Assembly (NCBI GenBank): GCA_023381615.1
Contig: JAMCQL010000022.1
Coordinates: 1-64,000 of the forward strand
Reading direction: 5' to 3'
DNA length: 64,000 bases
Source of the DNA: Bacteroidota bacterium
Lineage (GTDB): Bacteria > Bacteroidota > Ignavibacteria > Kryptoniales > JAKASW01
Under the pieces are notes generated by a model. The model had not been told where the DNA came from. It saw only the letters and a program-made list of their open reading frames with translations, and did no database searches. Of the stretch, positions 1-8,263 are shown piece by piece; positions within the stretch are counted from its first letter, which is position 1, and every line of letters starts with the position of its first letter. The position numbers and the translations under genes are program-made.

Positions 1-90
1 TCCAGAAATACTGTATTTCCCGCACTCGATCTCCTCTACTACCTTTCGTCTGAATGCCTCGCTGTATCGTATACATCTCGTTCTCTCCAT
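1..90 (-). CDS. IS3-type transposase OrfA, N-terminal fragment cut by window edge
   Basis: Reading the minus strand from an ATG at 90-88 gives 30 codons to the window edge, beginning MERTRCIRYSEAFRRKVVEE. This is the typical start of the small helix-turn-helix protein (OrfA) of IS3-family elements, which binds the IS ends; the YSEAF.RKVV.EIE..K.S pattern is characteristic. An AAGGAG ribosome site lies ten bases upstream. The rest of the transposase would lie left of the window, so intactness cannot be judged. The family call rests on 30 residues. Confidence 0.7.
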   Translation of the reverse strand, partial: MERTRCIRYSEAFRRKVVEEIECGKYSISG

Positions 91-131
91 AGGTTATTAA
101 CTCCTTATGTGGATAACTCCTCCACATTCTT

Positions 132-160
132 TGAAGTGTCAACCTATTTCAGGACAAGAC
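132..160. repeat. Probable terminal inverted repeat of the IS element
   Basis: The bases here, read on the minus strand, contain TGTCCTGAAATAGGTTGACA, which looks like the left end of an IS3-family element and lies at the expected distance (about 45 bases) upstream of the transposase start. The other end is outside the window, so the inverted repeat and any target duplication cannot be confirmed. Confidence 0.4.
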
Positions 161-206
161 AAACTATTCCCATATTCCACTACTCCATTCTTCCTCCCCC
201 TTATTA

Positions 207-235
207 TTGCAAAATCACCCCCTCAAATTTATATT
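207..235 (+). promoter_or_regulatory. Candidate promoter for aroA, possibly leaderless
   Basis: TTGCAA (207-212), a 17-base spacer and TATATT (230-235) form a good sigma-70-like promoter. The predicted start of transcription falls on or next to the A of the aroA ATG at 242. No Shine-Dalgarno sequence precedes that ATG, which fits a leaderless message. Pattern-based only. Confidence 0.45.
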
Positions 236-241
236 GAATCA

Positions 242-1528
242 ATGAATTACGAGGTAAGAAGCGCATCCTCTATTATCGGCTCATTCAAAGTACCCGGCGA
301 TAAATCGATTTCTCACAGAGCGTTGATTTTTTCGTCGCTTGCGAACGGCGAATCGGAAATAAGAGGTATTTCAACCGGCGGCGATGTGAACAGCACAATG
401 AATTGTCTGTCGCAGCTCGGCGTGGAAATCGAACGGCAAGATGGAACTGTCAAAGTTCATGGAAAGGGGAAGCTATCTTACTCCTTCCCAAAGTTAATTC
501 TCGACGCGGGCAACAGCGGAACAACAATGCGGCTTCTGACCGGAATTCTCGCCGGACAAAAATTTGAAAGTACAATCACGGGTGACGAAACGCTCCGGCG
601 CAGACCGATGCAGAGGATTGTCGAGCCGCTTTCTCAAATGGGCGCAAACATAGTTCCGTCTTACAACATGACAGCGCCGCTGAAAATATTCCCAGCAGAA
701 AATCTTCATGGCATAAAATACGAACTCCCGCTGCCGAGCGCTCAGGTGAAATCTGCTATACTTCTTGCCGGCATGTTTGCCGAAGGTGAGACGACAGTTG
801 TGGAACCTGTTGAGTCTCGCGACCATACTGAACGCATGTTGAAGTTGACCAAAGTAAAAACTCCGTCGGGCTTCGAGACGAGAATCTCCTGTGATTATGT
901 TGTTGAGCCGATGGAGTATGATGTTGCCGGCGACATTTCCTCAGCCGCTTTTTTTCTTGCGGCGGCGGCAATACTTCCAAACTCGTCAGTGACTGCGATC
1001 GGCGTAACCCTCAACCCAACTCGCACCGGATTCCTCGATGTTCTGGTAATGATGGGAGCAAGAGTGGAGATTGAAAATATCCGTGAAGCCGCCGGAGAAC
1101 CTATTGCCGACGTCACTGTTTCAAATTCCGAACTGAACGGAGTCGAAATCAGCGGCGGAATGATCCCGCGTCTTATAGATGAACTTCCGATTATCGGTGT
1201 CATGGCCGCTTTCGCAAAAGGCGAGACGATCGTGCATGACGCTCACGACCTCCGAAGAAAAGAATCGGACAGAATTGTTGCGGTCGTCGATAATCTCGAA
1301 GCGATGGGAGCAGAGGTATCGGAACTTGACGACGGTTTTATCGTCAATGGTACTGGAAACTTGGTGGGAGCTGAAATAGATTCATACAAAGATCATCGCG
1401 TTGCGATGGCGTTCACGGTGGCAGGTCTCGCCGCGAAGGGCACAACGGTAATCAAGAATGCCGAGTGGGCGAAGATCTCGTTTCCCGAATTTTTTGAAAT
1501 CCTTGACAAACTTGTTATTCGGAGTTAA
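242..1528 (+). CDS. aroA: 3-phosphoshikimate 1-carboxyvinyltransferase (EPSP synthase)
   Basis: Cytoplasmic enzyme of the shikimate pathway that joins phosphoenolpyruvate to shikimate 3-phosphate to give EPSP, the precursor of chorismate. The 428-residue product has the family's landmarks in order: GDKSISHRAL near the N-terminus, NSGTTMRLL, LRRRPM, SAQVKSA, SRDHTERM, IDELPI, RRKESDRI and YKDHRVAMAF near the end. The frame is open back to 107, but that extension reads through the IS end; the ATG at 242 gives the normal family length and starts right at the conserved domain. It is the first gene of a run with gaps of one or two bases down to trpD, so it is probably co-transcribed with tryptophan and bacillithiol genes. 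Confidence 0.97.
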   Translation: MNYEVRSASSIIGSFKVPGDKSISHRALIFSSLANGESEIRGISTGGDVNSTMNCLSQLGVEIERQDGTVKVHGKGKLSYSFPKLILDAGNSGTTMRLLTGILAGQKFESTITGDETLRRRPMQRIVEPLSQMGANIVPSYNMTAPLKIFPAENLHGIKYELPLPSAQVKSAILLAGMFAEGETTVVEPVESRDHTERMLKLTKVKTPSGFETRISCDYVVEPMEYDVAGDISSAAFFLAAAAILPNSSVTAIGVTLNPTRTGFLDVLVMMGARVEIENIREAAGEPIADVTVSNSELNGVEISGGMIPRLIDELPIIGVMAAFAKGETIVHDAHDLRRKESDRIVAVVDNLEAMGAEVSELDDGFIVNGTGNLVGAEIDSYKDHRVAMAFTVAGLAAKGTTVIKNAEWAKISFPEFFEILDKLVIRS

Positions 1529-1530
1529 AG

Positions 1531-2640
1531 ATGGCAGGCGTTAGACTCAATAGCATATCGAAAGTTTATGAAGGCGGCGTGGTGGCGGTGAAGGATGTTA
1601 ATTTAAACGTTGCCGACAAAGAGTTTGTTGTCTTGGTCGGGCCATCGGGCTGCGGCAAGACAACCACACTACGAATGATTGCCGGGCTTGAGGAAATTTC
1701 AAGTGGAGAACTTTATATCGGAGATCAGCTTGTCAACAACGCCGCGCCGAAAGACCGCGACATCGCGATGGTGTTTCAAAATTATGCGCTCTATCCGCAC
1801 ATGACAGTTTACGAAAACATGGCATTCGGTCTGAAATTGAGAAAATATTCCAAGCCGGAAATCGATGCGCGCGTGAAAGAAGCGGCAGAAATTTTGGGAA
1901 TCACCGAATACCTCGGCAGAAAACCGAAAGCGCTGTCGGGTGGACAGCGCCAGCGCGTCGCGCTCGGAAGGGCAATTGTCCGGAAGCCGAAAGTGTTTTT
2001 GTTTGATGAACCGCTCTCGAATCTCGATGCGAAGATGCGCGTTCAAATGCGCGCCGAAATATCGAAGCTTCACCAGAGACTCGGTGCGACAATGATCTAC
2101 GTGACGCACGATCAAGTTGAAGGAATGACAATGGGAGACCGGATCGTCGTGATGAAAGACGGAATCGTCCAGCAGATTGACTCGCCTCTCAATCTCTACC
2201 ATAGTCCGGTGAATAAATTTGTCGCTGGTTTCATCGGAAGTCCGGCAATGAATTTCTTCGAAGGCTATATCCAAAGAAATGGGAAACTGTATTTCAATGA
2301 AATAAATGGCGGTATACGGCTCGAAATTCCAGAATCGCTGGGATCCAAACTCTCTTCTTTCTTAGGCAAAAATGTTTATCTTGGCGTTCGACCGGAACAT
2401 ATTTCGATAAGCGATGCCCATCATGGCGACCTCGATTCGACTGCGACGCTCCGGGTGGAAATCTCTGAGCCGATGGGGAATGAGGTTTATCTTTATTTTG
2501 AATCGGGAACCACGCAGATCGTCGCGCGCGTGACGACACCCGTCGATCCCAAACCGGGCTCCGAACTGAAAATGTATTTTGATACCACGCGGGCGCAATT
2601 TTTTAACAAGGAAAACGAAAACTCTATACCTTTAAACTAA
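1531..2640 (+). CDS. ABC transporter ATP-binding protein, MalK/UgpC (CUT1) type
   Basis: ATPase subunit of the class that drives uptake of sugars or glycerol phosphate; it would sit on the inner face of the membrane. The 369-residue protein has Walker A GPSGCGKTT near residue 38, the Q-loop, the ABC signature LSGGQRQRVALGRAI, Walker B VFLFDEPLSNLD and the switch histidine in VTHDQ. The C-terminal third is the TOBE/OB regulatory domain, with GVRPEHI. No permease or solute-binding protein is nearby, so the substrate is unknown; such lone ATPases often serve several importers. It starts two bases after aroA and ends one base before bshC, so it is part of the same transcription unit. Confidence 0.93.
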   Translation: MAGVRLNSISKVYEGGVVAVKDVNLNVADKEFVVLVGPSGCGKTTTLRMIAGLEEISSGELYIGDQLVNNAAPKDRDIAMVFQNYALYPHMTVYENMAFGLKLRKYSKPEIDARVKEAAEILGITEYLGRKPKALSGGQRQRVALGRAIVRKPKVFLFDEPLSNLDAKMRVQMRAEISKLHQRLGATMIYVTHDQVEGMTMGDRIVVMKDGIVQQIDSPLNLYHSPVNKFVAGFIGSPAMNFFEGYIQRNGKLYFNEINGGIRLEIPESLGSKLSSFLGKNVYLGVRPEHISISDAHHGDLDSTATLRVEISEPMGNEVYLYFESGTTQIVARVTTPVDPKPGSELKMYFDTTRAQFFNKENENSIPLN

Positions 2641-2641
2641 T

Positions 2642-4267
2642 ATGGAAATTTCTTTTACAGAACTGCCGGAACAATCGAAGCTTTATACGGACTACGTTTA
2701 TAACTTCGATAGCCTCAAGAAATATTACGATGTGGATTTTTCGAACGACGATGAACTGCGGGATCACTTCTCGAAAGTTCTCCGAAATTTCAATCCCAAA
2801 AGAGGCGAGATAGTCGACCTTCTTCGCCGGCAAAACTCCGAGCTTAATAATTCTCCCGATTACGAGTCCGCATTGGAATTATTGACTCACGACAATGCGG
2901 TTTGTGTCGTTACGGGGCAGCAAGTCGGACTATTTTGCGGACCGCTCTACACTTTCTTCAAGACCATCAGCGCAATTAAACTTGCAGCCGAACTTAAAGA
3001 AAGGTTTCCCGAATTTGAATTTGTCCCAGTCTTCTGGCTGGAAGGAGATGATCACGACCTTGAAGAATCAAACCATATTCATTTGCTCAACGGCACTTCG
3101 GATGTAGTGCGAGTTGAGACGATTCCTGCGGATGGTGAAAACGAAAACATGCGTCCGCTCAGCGAAATAAAATTCGACGCTTCCATCGAGCAGGTGTTCC
3201 AGCAGATAGACGCATTGCTCCCCGTCACCGATTTCAAGCAGAGTCTCATGCAGGTTCTGACTTCCTCATATAAAGAGGGTGAATCTTTCTCGAGCGCTTT
3301 TGCCCGCACGATCACGAAAATGTTGGGAAAGAATTCTCTGCTTGTAATTGACCCTTATGATCCTCAGGTCAAAAGACTTTTGAAGCCGATTTTCGAAAAG
3401 GAATTTCAAACCTTTCCGAGAACGAGCGAGGAAGTGATAAAGCAGAGCGCGGGACTCGAAGAAAATTATCACGTTCAGGTAAAGCCGCGAGTATTGAATT
3501 TATTTTATATCGAAGACGGAGTGCGGCGCGGTCTCGAGCCGATCGGAAGCGGATTCTCACTTCGCGGCACCAAACGAAAACTCATGCCCGAGCAAGTGAG
3601 AACGACTCTCGAAACAAGGCCGGAATCATTCAGCCCGAATGTCGTTCTCAGGCCGATTTGCCAGGACTACCTTCTGCCTACCGCGGCTTACGTTGCCGGA
3701 CCCGGAGAGATCGCTTACTTCGCACAACTCAAAGGCGTGTACCAGCATTTTGGTATTGAGATGCCGCCTGTCTTCCCGCGCGCAAGCGCAACGATACTCG
3801 AGCACAGGATTGCGAAAGTGATGGAGAGATACCAACTGACCTTGTCGGACGCTTTTTCCAATTTTGAAGTTGTCATGAAAAAAGCTCTCACTGCGGCGAA
3901 TCCCGAGAATATACCGGGAGAATTTGAAAAGGCAACGGAAGATATAAAGACTGCCATCGAGCGTCTCGATCCGCTGATCGTTCGAGTAGACGCCACGCTA
4001 AAGGGCGCGATGGACTCGACAATATCCAGAATGCTCCATCACCTCCAGCATCTTCAGGAGAAAACTACGACGGCGTACCGTCGAAAGAACGAACAGGTCT
4101 TGCAGCAGACAAAGAAATTTCAGCAATCCATTTTTCCAAATCGTGACTTGCAGGAAAGAGTTCTGAACTTTTCCTATTTCTATAACAAGCACGGCGAAGA
4201 ATTTATTGAATTACTTTTCCGTGAGCTGCCGGCATACGCAAAGTCACACAAGATTCTGAATATTTGA
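2642..4267 (+). CDS. bshC: Bacillithiol biosynthesis cysteine-adding enzyme BshC
   Basis: Last enzyme of bacillithiol synthesis, proposed to add cysteine to glucosaminyl malate. The 541-residue length is typical. Diagnostic stretches are VVTGQQVGLFCGPLYTFFKT near residue 90, the following FVPVFWLEGDDHD segment, and the mid-protein LRPICQDYLLPTAAYVAGPGE. The C-terminal quarter is rich in charged heptads and probably forms the family's coiled coil. bshA and bshB are not in the window. Bacillithiol is used by Firmicutes, Deinococcus and the Bacteroidota/Chlorobiota group, which helps place the organism. One-base gaps on both sides tie it to the aroA-trp run. Confidence 0.95.
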   Translation: MEISFTELPEQSKLYTDYVYNFDSLKKYYDVDFSNDDELRDHFSKVLRNFNPKRGEIVDLLRRQNSELNNSPDYESALELLTHDNAVCVVTGQQVGLFCGPLYTFFKTISAIKLAAELKERFPEFEFVPVFWLEGDDHDLEESNHIHLLNGTSDVVRVETIPADGENENMRPLSEIKFDASIEQVFQQIDALLPVTDFKQSLMQVLTSSYKEGESFSSAFARTITKMLGKNSLLVIDPYDPQVKRLLKPIFEKEFQTFPRTSEEVIKQSAGLEENYHVQVKPRVLNLFYIEDGVRRGLEPIGSGFSLRGTKRKLMPEQVRTTLETRPESFSPNVVLRPICQDYLLPTAAYVAGPGEIAYFAQLKGVYQHFGIEMPPVFPRASATILEHRIAKVMERYQLTLSDAFSNFEVVMKKALTAANPENIPGEFEKATEDIKTAIERLDPLIVRVDATLKGAMDSTISRMLHHLQHLQEKTTTAYRRKNEQVLQQTKKFQQSIFPNRDLQERVLNFSYFYNKHGEEFIELLFRELPAYAKSHKILNI

Positions 4268-4268
4268 A

Positions 4269-5282
4269 ATGATACGCGAGACGATTGCGAGACTTGTCGC
4301 CGGTGAAAATATTTCCCGCGACGATGCCTACAGAACAATGTTGGAGATTATGAACGGCGAGGCGACGGAGTCTCAGATTGCCGGTTACCTTGTTGCGCTC
4401 AGAATGAAGAGCGAGACTGTAGACGAAATTGTCGGAAGCGCGCTCGCGATGCGGGAGAAAGCTGAAAAGTTCCACATCGACAAGGAGATTATTCTCGACA
4501 CTTGTGGAACGGGCGGCGATAACGCCGGGACTTTCAATATTTCCACTGCGGCGGCTCTTGTTGCTTCTGCCGCGGGAGCGACCGTTGCAAAACACGGCAA
4601 CCGCGCGGTGTCGAGCAAGTCGGGAAGCGCGGATATTTTGAAGGCAATCGGTCTTAATCTCGATGGGCTCGATCTCCAGAAAACCGAACGCGCATTGCGC
4701 GAGATCGGACTCGCATTTCTTTTTGCACCGCTCCATCACAAGTCGATGAGATTTGCCGCACCGGTCAGGCGCGACCTCGGCGTCAGGACGATTTTTAATT
4801 TGCTCGGACCTTTGACGAATCCCGCCGGCGCCAACCGTCAGTTGGTCGGTGTTTATGACAAGAAACTTGTCGAACCAATTGCGGAAGTTCTAAGAGACCT
4901 CGGCAGTCAGGCGGCGCTTGTCGTTCACGGCGAGCCGACGATGGATGAAATCTCTCTTTGCGGAAAAACCGACGTTGCCGAGCTGAAGCACGGGAAAATT
5001 GAGAGGTACGAAATAAAACCTGAGGACTTCGGTTTCAAGCGGATAAATCTGAGTGATCTCGTCGTGCGAAATCAGGAAGAATCTGTCGAAGCTTTCATGC
5101 TGGCGATAAGAGGGCAGGAGTCGCCGTTCTACGACGCAGTGTTACTGAATTCCGGAGCTGCCATTTACGTTGCAGGTATCGAACGGGACATAAAAGCCGG
5201 AATAAATCGCGCTCGCGATGTCATCTCCAAAGGACTTGCGGAAAACAAGCTTCACGCTCTCATTGAGATAACTGGATTATGA
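4269..5282 (+). CDS. trpD: Anthranilate phosphoribosyltransferase
   Basis: Transfers the phosphoribosyl group of PRPP to anthranilate, the second step of tryptophan synthesis. The 337-residue protein has the glycine-rich LDTCGTGGDNAGTFNIST motif near residue 76, KHGNRAVSSKSGSAD (PRPP and metal binding) near 106, and GVRTIFNLLGPLTNPA. No glutamine-amidotransferase domain is fused to it, so it is the plain bacterial form. The ATG is one base after bshC. Its stop overlaps the start of the next gene by four bases (ATGA), indicating translational coupling. Confidence 0.97.
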   Translation: MIRETIARLVAGENISRDDAYRTMLEIMNGEATESQIAGYLVALRMKSETVDEIVGSALAMREKAEKFHIDKEIILDTCGTGGDNAGTFNISTAAALVASAAGATVAKHGNRAVSSKSGSADILKAIGLNLDGLDLQKTERALREIGLAFLFAPLHHKSMRFAAPVRRDLGVRTIFNLLGPLTNPAGANRQLVGVYDKKLVEPIAEVLRDLGSQAALVVHGEPTMDEISLCGKTDVAELKHGKIERYEIKPEDFGFKRINLSDLVVRNQEESVEAFMLAIRGQESPFYDAVLLNSGAAIYVAGIERDIKAGINRARDVISKGLAENKLHALIEITGL

Positions 5283-6568
5283 TCGGAAGTTTCATTCTTT
5301 TCGTGGCGCTCTTCTCCATGGCATCACTTGGATGGGCATTCTTCTTTGCGTTCGACCTTCCGAGGCTCACCAGAGCGCAGCTTCTCTACGTTATACTCTT
5401 CACGCTCGCGGCTTCATCTCTCGCTTCAATCGTCTTGCTTGAAGGACTGACAGACGCGGGAAGCGGGTTCGACTTAATAATGTCGACGATAGTGTTTGCT
5501 TTTTCGTTTGGGCTGAGTCTGGCGGCAGGTTACGGATTGAGTAAATATTCGGAAATCTCGAAAGTGTTTCCGTTCGTCGAAAAAACATTCAGCAGTGGAA
5601 ATAAAGCGGAAGACCGCTTCGATATTATCGATGAAATTCTCGACAGAACGACGCAGACAGGAAAGATCGATAGCCTCGAGAGAGAGTTAATCGAAAGCAT
5701 ATTGAAGTTTAACGATAAGATCGTGCGCGAGGTAATGGTCCCGCGCGGCGATATCGTAGCTATTGATATAGACGAACAGCCGCGGCGCGTTTTGAGAAAG
5801 GTGATCGAAGAGGGCTACTCTCGCCTGCCAGTTTATCGCGGCTCGATAGACAACGTTATCGGAGTAATTTACGCAAAAGATTTGCTGACGATGGTGGAAG
5901 ACGGCGGAGTGATTGTCCTGCAGGATCTTTTGAGAAGTCCTTACTATGTTCCGGAGGCGAAAAAGATAAGCCAACTTCTCCGCGAAATGCAGATAAACAA
6001 AGTCCATCTCGCCATCGTGGTGGACGAATTTGGAGGAACCGAAGGGATAGTGACGCTGGAAGATGTGCTCGAAGAGATCGTCGGTGAAATTCAAGACGAG
6101 TACGATGAGTCTCTTTCGGAATTGGTGAGCGATGAAGACGGAGAAGTACATTTCTCCGGTTCGATGACGGTGGAAAGATTCAACGAACTTCTCGAATGCA
6201 GCATCCCGCAGGGAGAAGATTACGACACAATGGCGGGTTTCGTTCAGAAACTTGCCGGGAAACTTCCGCAGAAGGGCGAAGCTTATAATTACGAGGAGAT
6301 GTTTTTCACCATAGAAGAAGTTGCGCGGCACAGAATAAAACGATTGAGAGTCTCTTATAAAGAACATCCTTCTGCAGGAACCAGACGGGAAGTTCCTGCG
6401 GCTGAAACCGCGCAGAATAAATTCGAGGTTCGAACTGCAAAACCTGCAGAAGCGAGACTCCCAAATAAAGCGAAAGCCAAACGAGTTCCTATCAAGAGGA
6501 AAACGACCAAGCCGAAAAGAAAAACAAAATCTACAAGCATAAGAAGAGCCAGGACAAAGAAGCGTTGA
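5279..6568 (+). CDS. CBS-domain membrane protein of the hemolysin/CorC (CNNM) family
   Basis: Inner-membrane protein of the group often tied to divalent cation export; the substrate here is unknown. Three hydrophobic segments lie in the first 85 residues (short compared with a full DUF21 domain). Then come a linker with LERELIESILKF and MVPRGDI, two CBS repeats (about residues 145-270, with YSRLPVYRG and VDEFGGTEGIVTLED), and a CorC/HlyC C-terminal domain to about residue 365. The last 60 residues are a lysine/arginine-rich, probably disordered tail. It overlaps trpD by four bases and trpC by four bases, so it is embedded in the trp operon although it has no obvious role in tryptophan synthesis. 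Confidence 0.88.
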   Translation: MIGSFILFVALFSMASLGWAFFFAFDLPRLTRAQLLYVILFTLAASSLASIVLLEGLTDAGSGFDLIMSTIVFAFSFGLSLAAGYGLSKYSEISKVFPFVEKTFSSGNKAEDRFDIIDEILDRTTQTGKIDSLERELIESILKFNDKIVREVMVPRGDIVAIDIDEQPRRVLRKVIEEGYSRLPVYRGSIDNVIGVIYAKDLLTMVEDGGVIVLQDLLRSPYYVPEAKKISQLLREMQINKVHLAIVVDEFGGTEGIVTLEDVLEEIVGEIQDEYDESLSELVSDEDGEVHFSGSMTVERFNELLECSIPQGEDYDTMAGFVQKLAGKLPQKGEAYNYEEMFFTIEEVARHRIKRLRVSYKEHPSAGTRREVPAAETAQNKFEVRTAKPAEARLPNKAKAKRVPIKRKTTKPKRKTKSTSIRRARTKKR

Positions 6569-7377
6569 ATTTCCTCGAACAAATTGTCAACCAGAAGAAA
6601 GCACTTGTTGCGGAGGCAAAAGAGATCCTCAGCCTCAGCGAACTGACGAGTCTCGTATCGGACGTGAAGCCGAGAAATAATTTCAAAGATGTCATCACTC
6701 GCCGACCGACCGAACCTATCAAGGTAATTGCCGAGATCAAACGCGCGTCGCCGTCAAAAGGTATTATCGCTGAAGACATTGACCCAGTGAGAGTGGCAAA
6801 AGATTATAAGGCGGGCGGCGCCTCTGCGATTTCCGTTCTGACGGAGAATGTTTTCTTCAGAGGCTCAACCAAAGACTTCCAGTCTGTCCGTGAAGCTGTT
6901 CCCGATGTGCCGCTTCTGAGAAAGGATTTTATAATCGACGAATATCAGATTTACGAGTCGATGATCATCGGCGCGGACGCGATTTTGCTTATAGCTGCGG
7001 CGCTTCAGAAGAAAGAGCTGGAGAAATTCGTTTTGTTAACGAAGGAATGCGGTATGAGCGCGTTGGTGGAAGTACACACCGAAGACGAGCTTGAAACGGC
7101 GCTCTCTGCCGGCGCGGAGATTGTCGGCGTGAACAATCGCAATCTTGTTACATTCAAAGTTTCGCCGGAGGTTTCGGAGAGGCTTGCCCGCAAGATTCCG
7201 CCGGAAGTTGTAAGCGTCAGTGAAAGCGGGATTAGCGCCCCATCCGGTATGCGCGCCGCTTCGGAATCGGGATATCACGCAGTTTTGATAGGTGAGCACT
7301 TCATGCGCGCCGCTAACAGAGTGGTGGAGCTGCAGAAGTTCACGCGGTTGGCGAACTATGCCAAGGTACAGGAATGA
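6565..7377 (+). CDS. trpC: Indole-3-glycerol phosphate synthase
   Basis: Closes the indole ring from carboxyphenylamino-deoxyribulose phosphate. The 270-residue TIM barrel shows AEIKRASPSKG near residue 54, LRKDFIIDEYQIYES near 115, VGVNNRNLVTF and VSESGIS, all standard active-site strands. The start is a TTG at 6565-6567 that overlaps the stop of the CBS gene (TTGA), so translation probably depends on coupling. No fused trpF domain; trpF is the next gene. Confidence 0.97.
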   Translation: MNFLEQIVNQKKALVAEAKEILSLSELTSLVSDVKPRNNFKDVITRRPTEPIKVIAEIKRASPSKGIIAEDIDPVRVAKDYKAGGASAISVLTENVFFRGSTKDFQSVREAVPDVPLLRKDFIIDEYQIYESMIIGADAILLIAAALQKKELEKFVLLTKECGMSALVEVHTEDELETALSAGAEIVGVNNRNLVTFKVSPEVSERLARKIPPEVVSVSESGISAPSGMRAASESGYHAVLIGEHFMRAANRVVELQKFTRLANYAKVQE

Positions 7378-7424
7378 TTTGCCGCTGCGAGATGCCGGTG
7401 AATGAGGCCTCGTCATCTGCCTTT

Positions 7425-7545
7425 AGTGTCTTTCTCGCAAAGAACGTAGAGGGAAAACCGTCTTTCGTAAAGGGCGCAAAGACATTTGCCGGTAATTTTT
7501 CTTTGCGAACTTTGTGTCTCCTTTGCGTACTTTGCGTGAAATCGG
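7425..7545. repeat. CGCAAAG-type dispersed repeat between trpC and trpF
   Basis: The 180-base gap between trpC and trpF holds imperfect inverted copies of CTTTGCG/CGCAAAG units: CTCGCAAAGAACG and GGGCGCAAAGAC on the left face GAACTTTGTGTCTCCTTTGC and TACTTTGCGTG on the right. The same kind of arm recurs near 15000, 21300, 25400, 42740 and 54120. No gene or clear promoter is seen in the gap. Confidence 0.55.
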
Positions 7546-7558
7546 CGAGTCGGATTTT

Positions 7559-8176
7559 ATGTTCGTGAAGATATGCGGCGTTACCAACATTCAAGACGCC
7601 TACGCTTGTGTAGAAAATGGTGCCGATGCGATCGGTTTGAATTTCTATCAGAAGAGCAAGAGATACATTTCATTCGACGACGCAGCCGCGATTGTGCGGG
7701 AGGTTTCACCGTACATTACCACTGTTGGAATTTTGGTTCAACCGACGATAGAAGATGTTGCACTGGCAATTGATGCGACGGAAGTGGACGCATTGCAAGT
7801 CTACGAGCCGAAGTTCGGACTCGCCGATTTCGATTTCAAGAAATTGTTGTACTATTCCGTGCGTGTGAGAGACGACGAGGAAGTAAAAGCGGCGTCGCGA
7901 CTAGGTGCCGACCTAATTTTTCTCGACTCATACACAAAAGACGAATATGGTGGAACAGGGCGGAGAGCAAACTGGGACGAGATCGCCAAGAGCGGCGTGG
8001 ATTTGTCGACGCGGTTTGTCATTTCCGGCGGACTTACAGAAGAAAATGTGTGCGAGGCTATAAGAAAGTTGAAACCGTTTGGTGTTGATACTGCATCCGG
8101 CGTTGAGCTGTCGCCCGGCAAAAAAGATCATGAGAAAATTCGAGAGTTTATTTCAAATGCAAAACAGTGTGTGTAG
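7559..8176 (+). CDS. trpF: Phosphoribosylanthranilate isomerase
   Basis: Catalyses the Amadori rearrangement between the TrpD and TrpC steps. The 205-residue TIM barrel has VKICGVTN at the N-terminus with the catalytic cysteine, GADAIGLNFY, the catalytic aspartate region FLDSYT, and ISGGLTEENV with the phosphate-binding loop near the end. The ATG at 7559 gives the family length; the frame is open further upstream only through repeat sequence. A repeat-filled 181-base gap separates it from trpC, so the operon may be interrupted here. Confidence 0.96.
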   Translation: MFVKICGVTNIQDAYACVENGADAIGLNFYQKSKRYISFDDAAAIVREVSPYITTVGILVQPTIEDVALAIDATEVDALQVYEPKFGLADFDFKKLLYYSVRVRDDEEVKAASRLGADLIFLDSYTKDEYGGTGRRANWDEIAKSGVDLSTRFVISGGLTEENVCEAIRKLKPFGVDTASGVELSPGKKDHEKIREFISNAKQCV

Positions 8177-8180
8177 AAAA

Positions 8181-8257
8181 GCAGTTCATGGTTCATAGCT
8201 GATTGCCGATTACTATCAGCCATGAGCTAATTGCTATGGGCTAATTGCTAACCAAGG
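8181..8257. repeat. TTCATAGC/ATGAGCTA dispersed repeat upstream of trpB
   Basis: The gap between trpF and trpB is made of short alternating units: GTTCATGGTTCATAGC, AGCCATGAGCTAATTGC and TATGGGCTAATTGC. A longer element of the same type lies at 44985-45093 in front of the first cysteine-repeat gene. No gene content. Confidence 0.5.
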
Positions 8258-8263
8258 ATCATT

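Noticed and set aside
107-241. Extended N-terminus of aroA from an upstream ATG
   Set aside because: The extra 45 residues read through the probable IS end, have no EPSP synthase similarity and exceed the family length.
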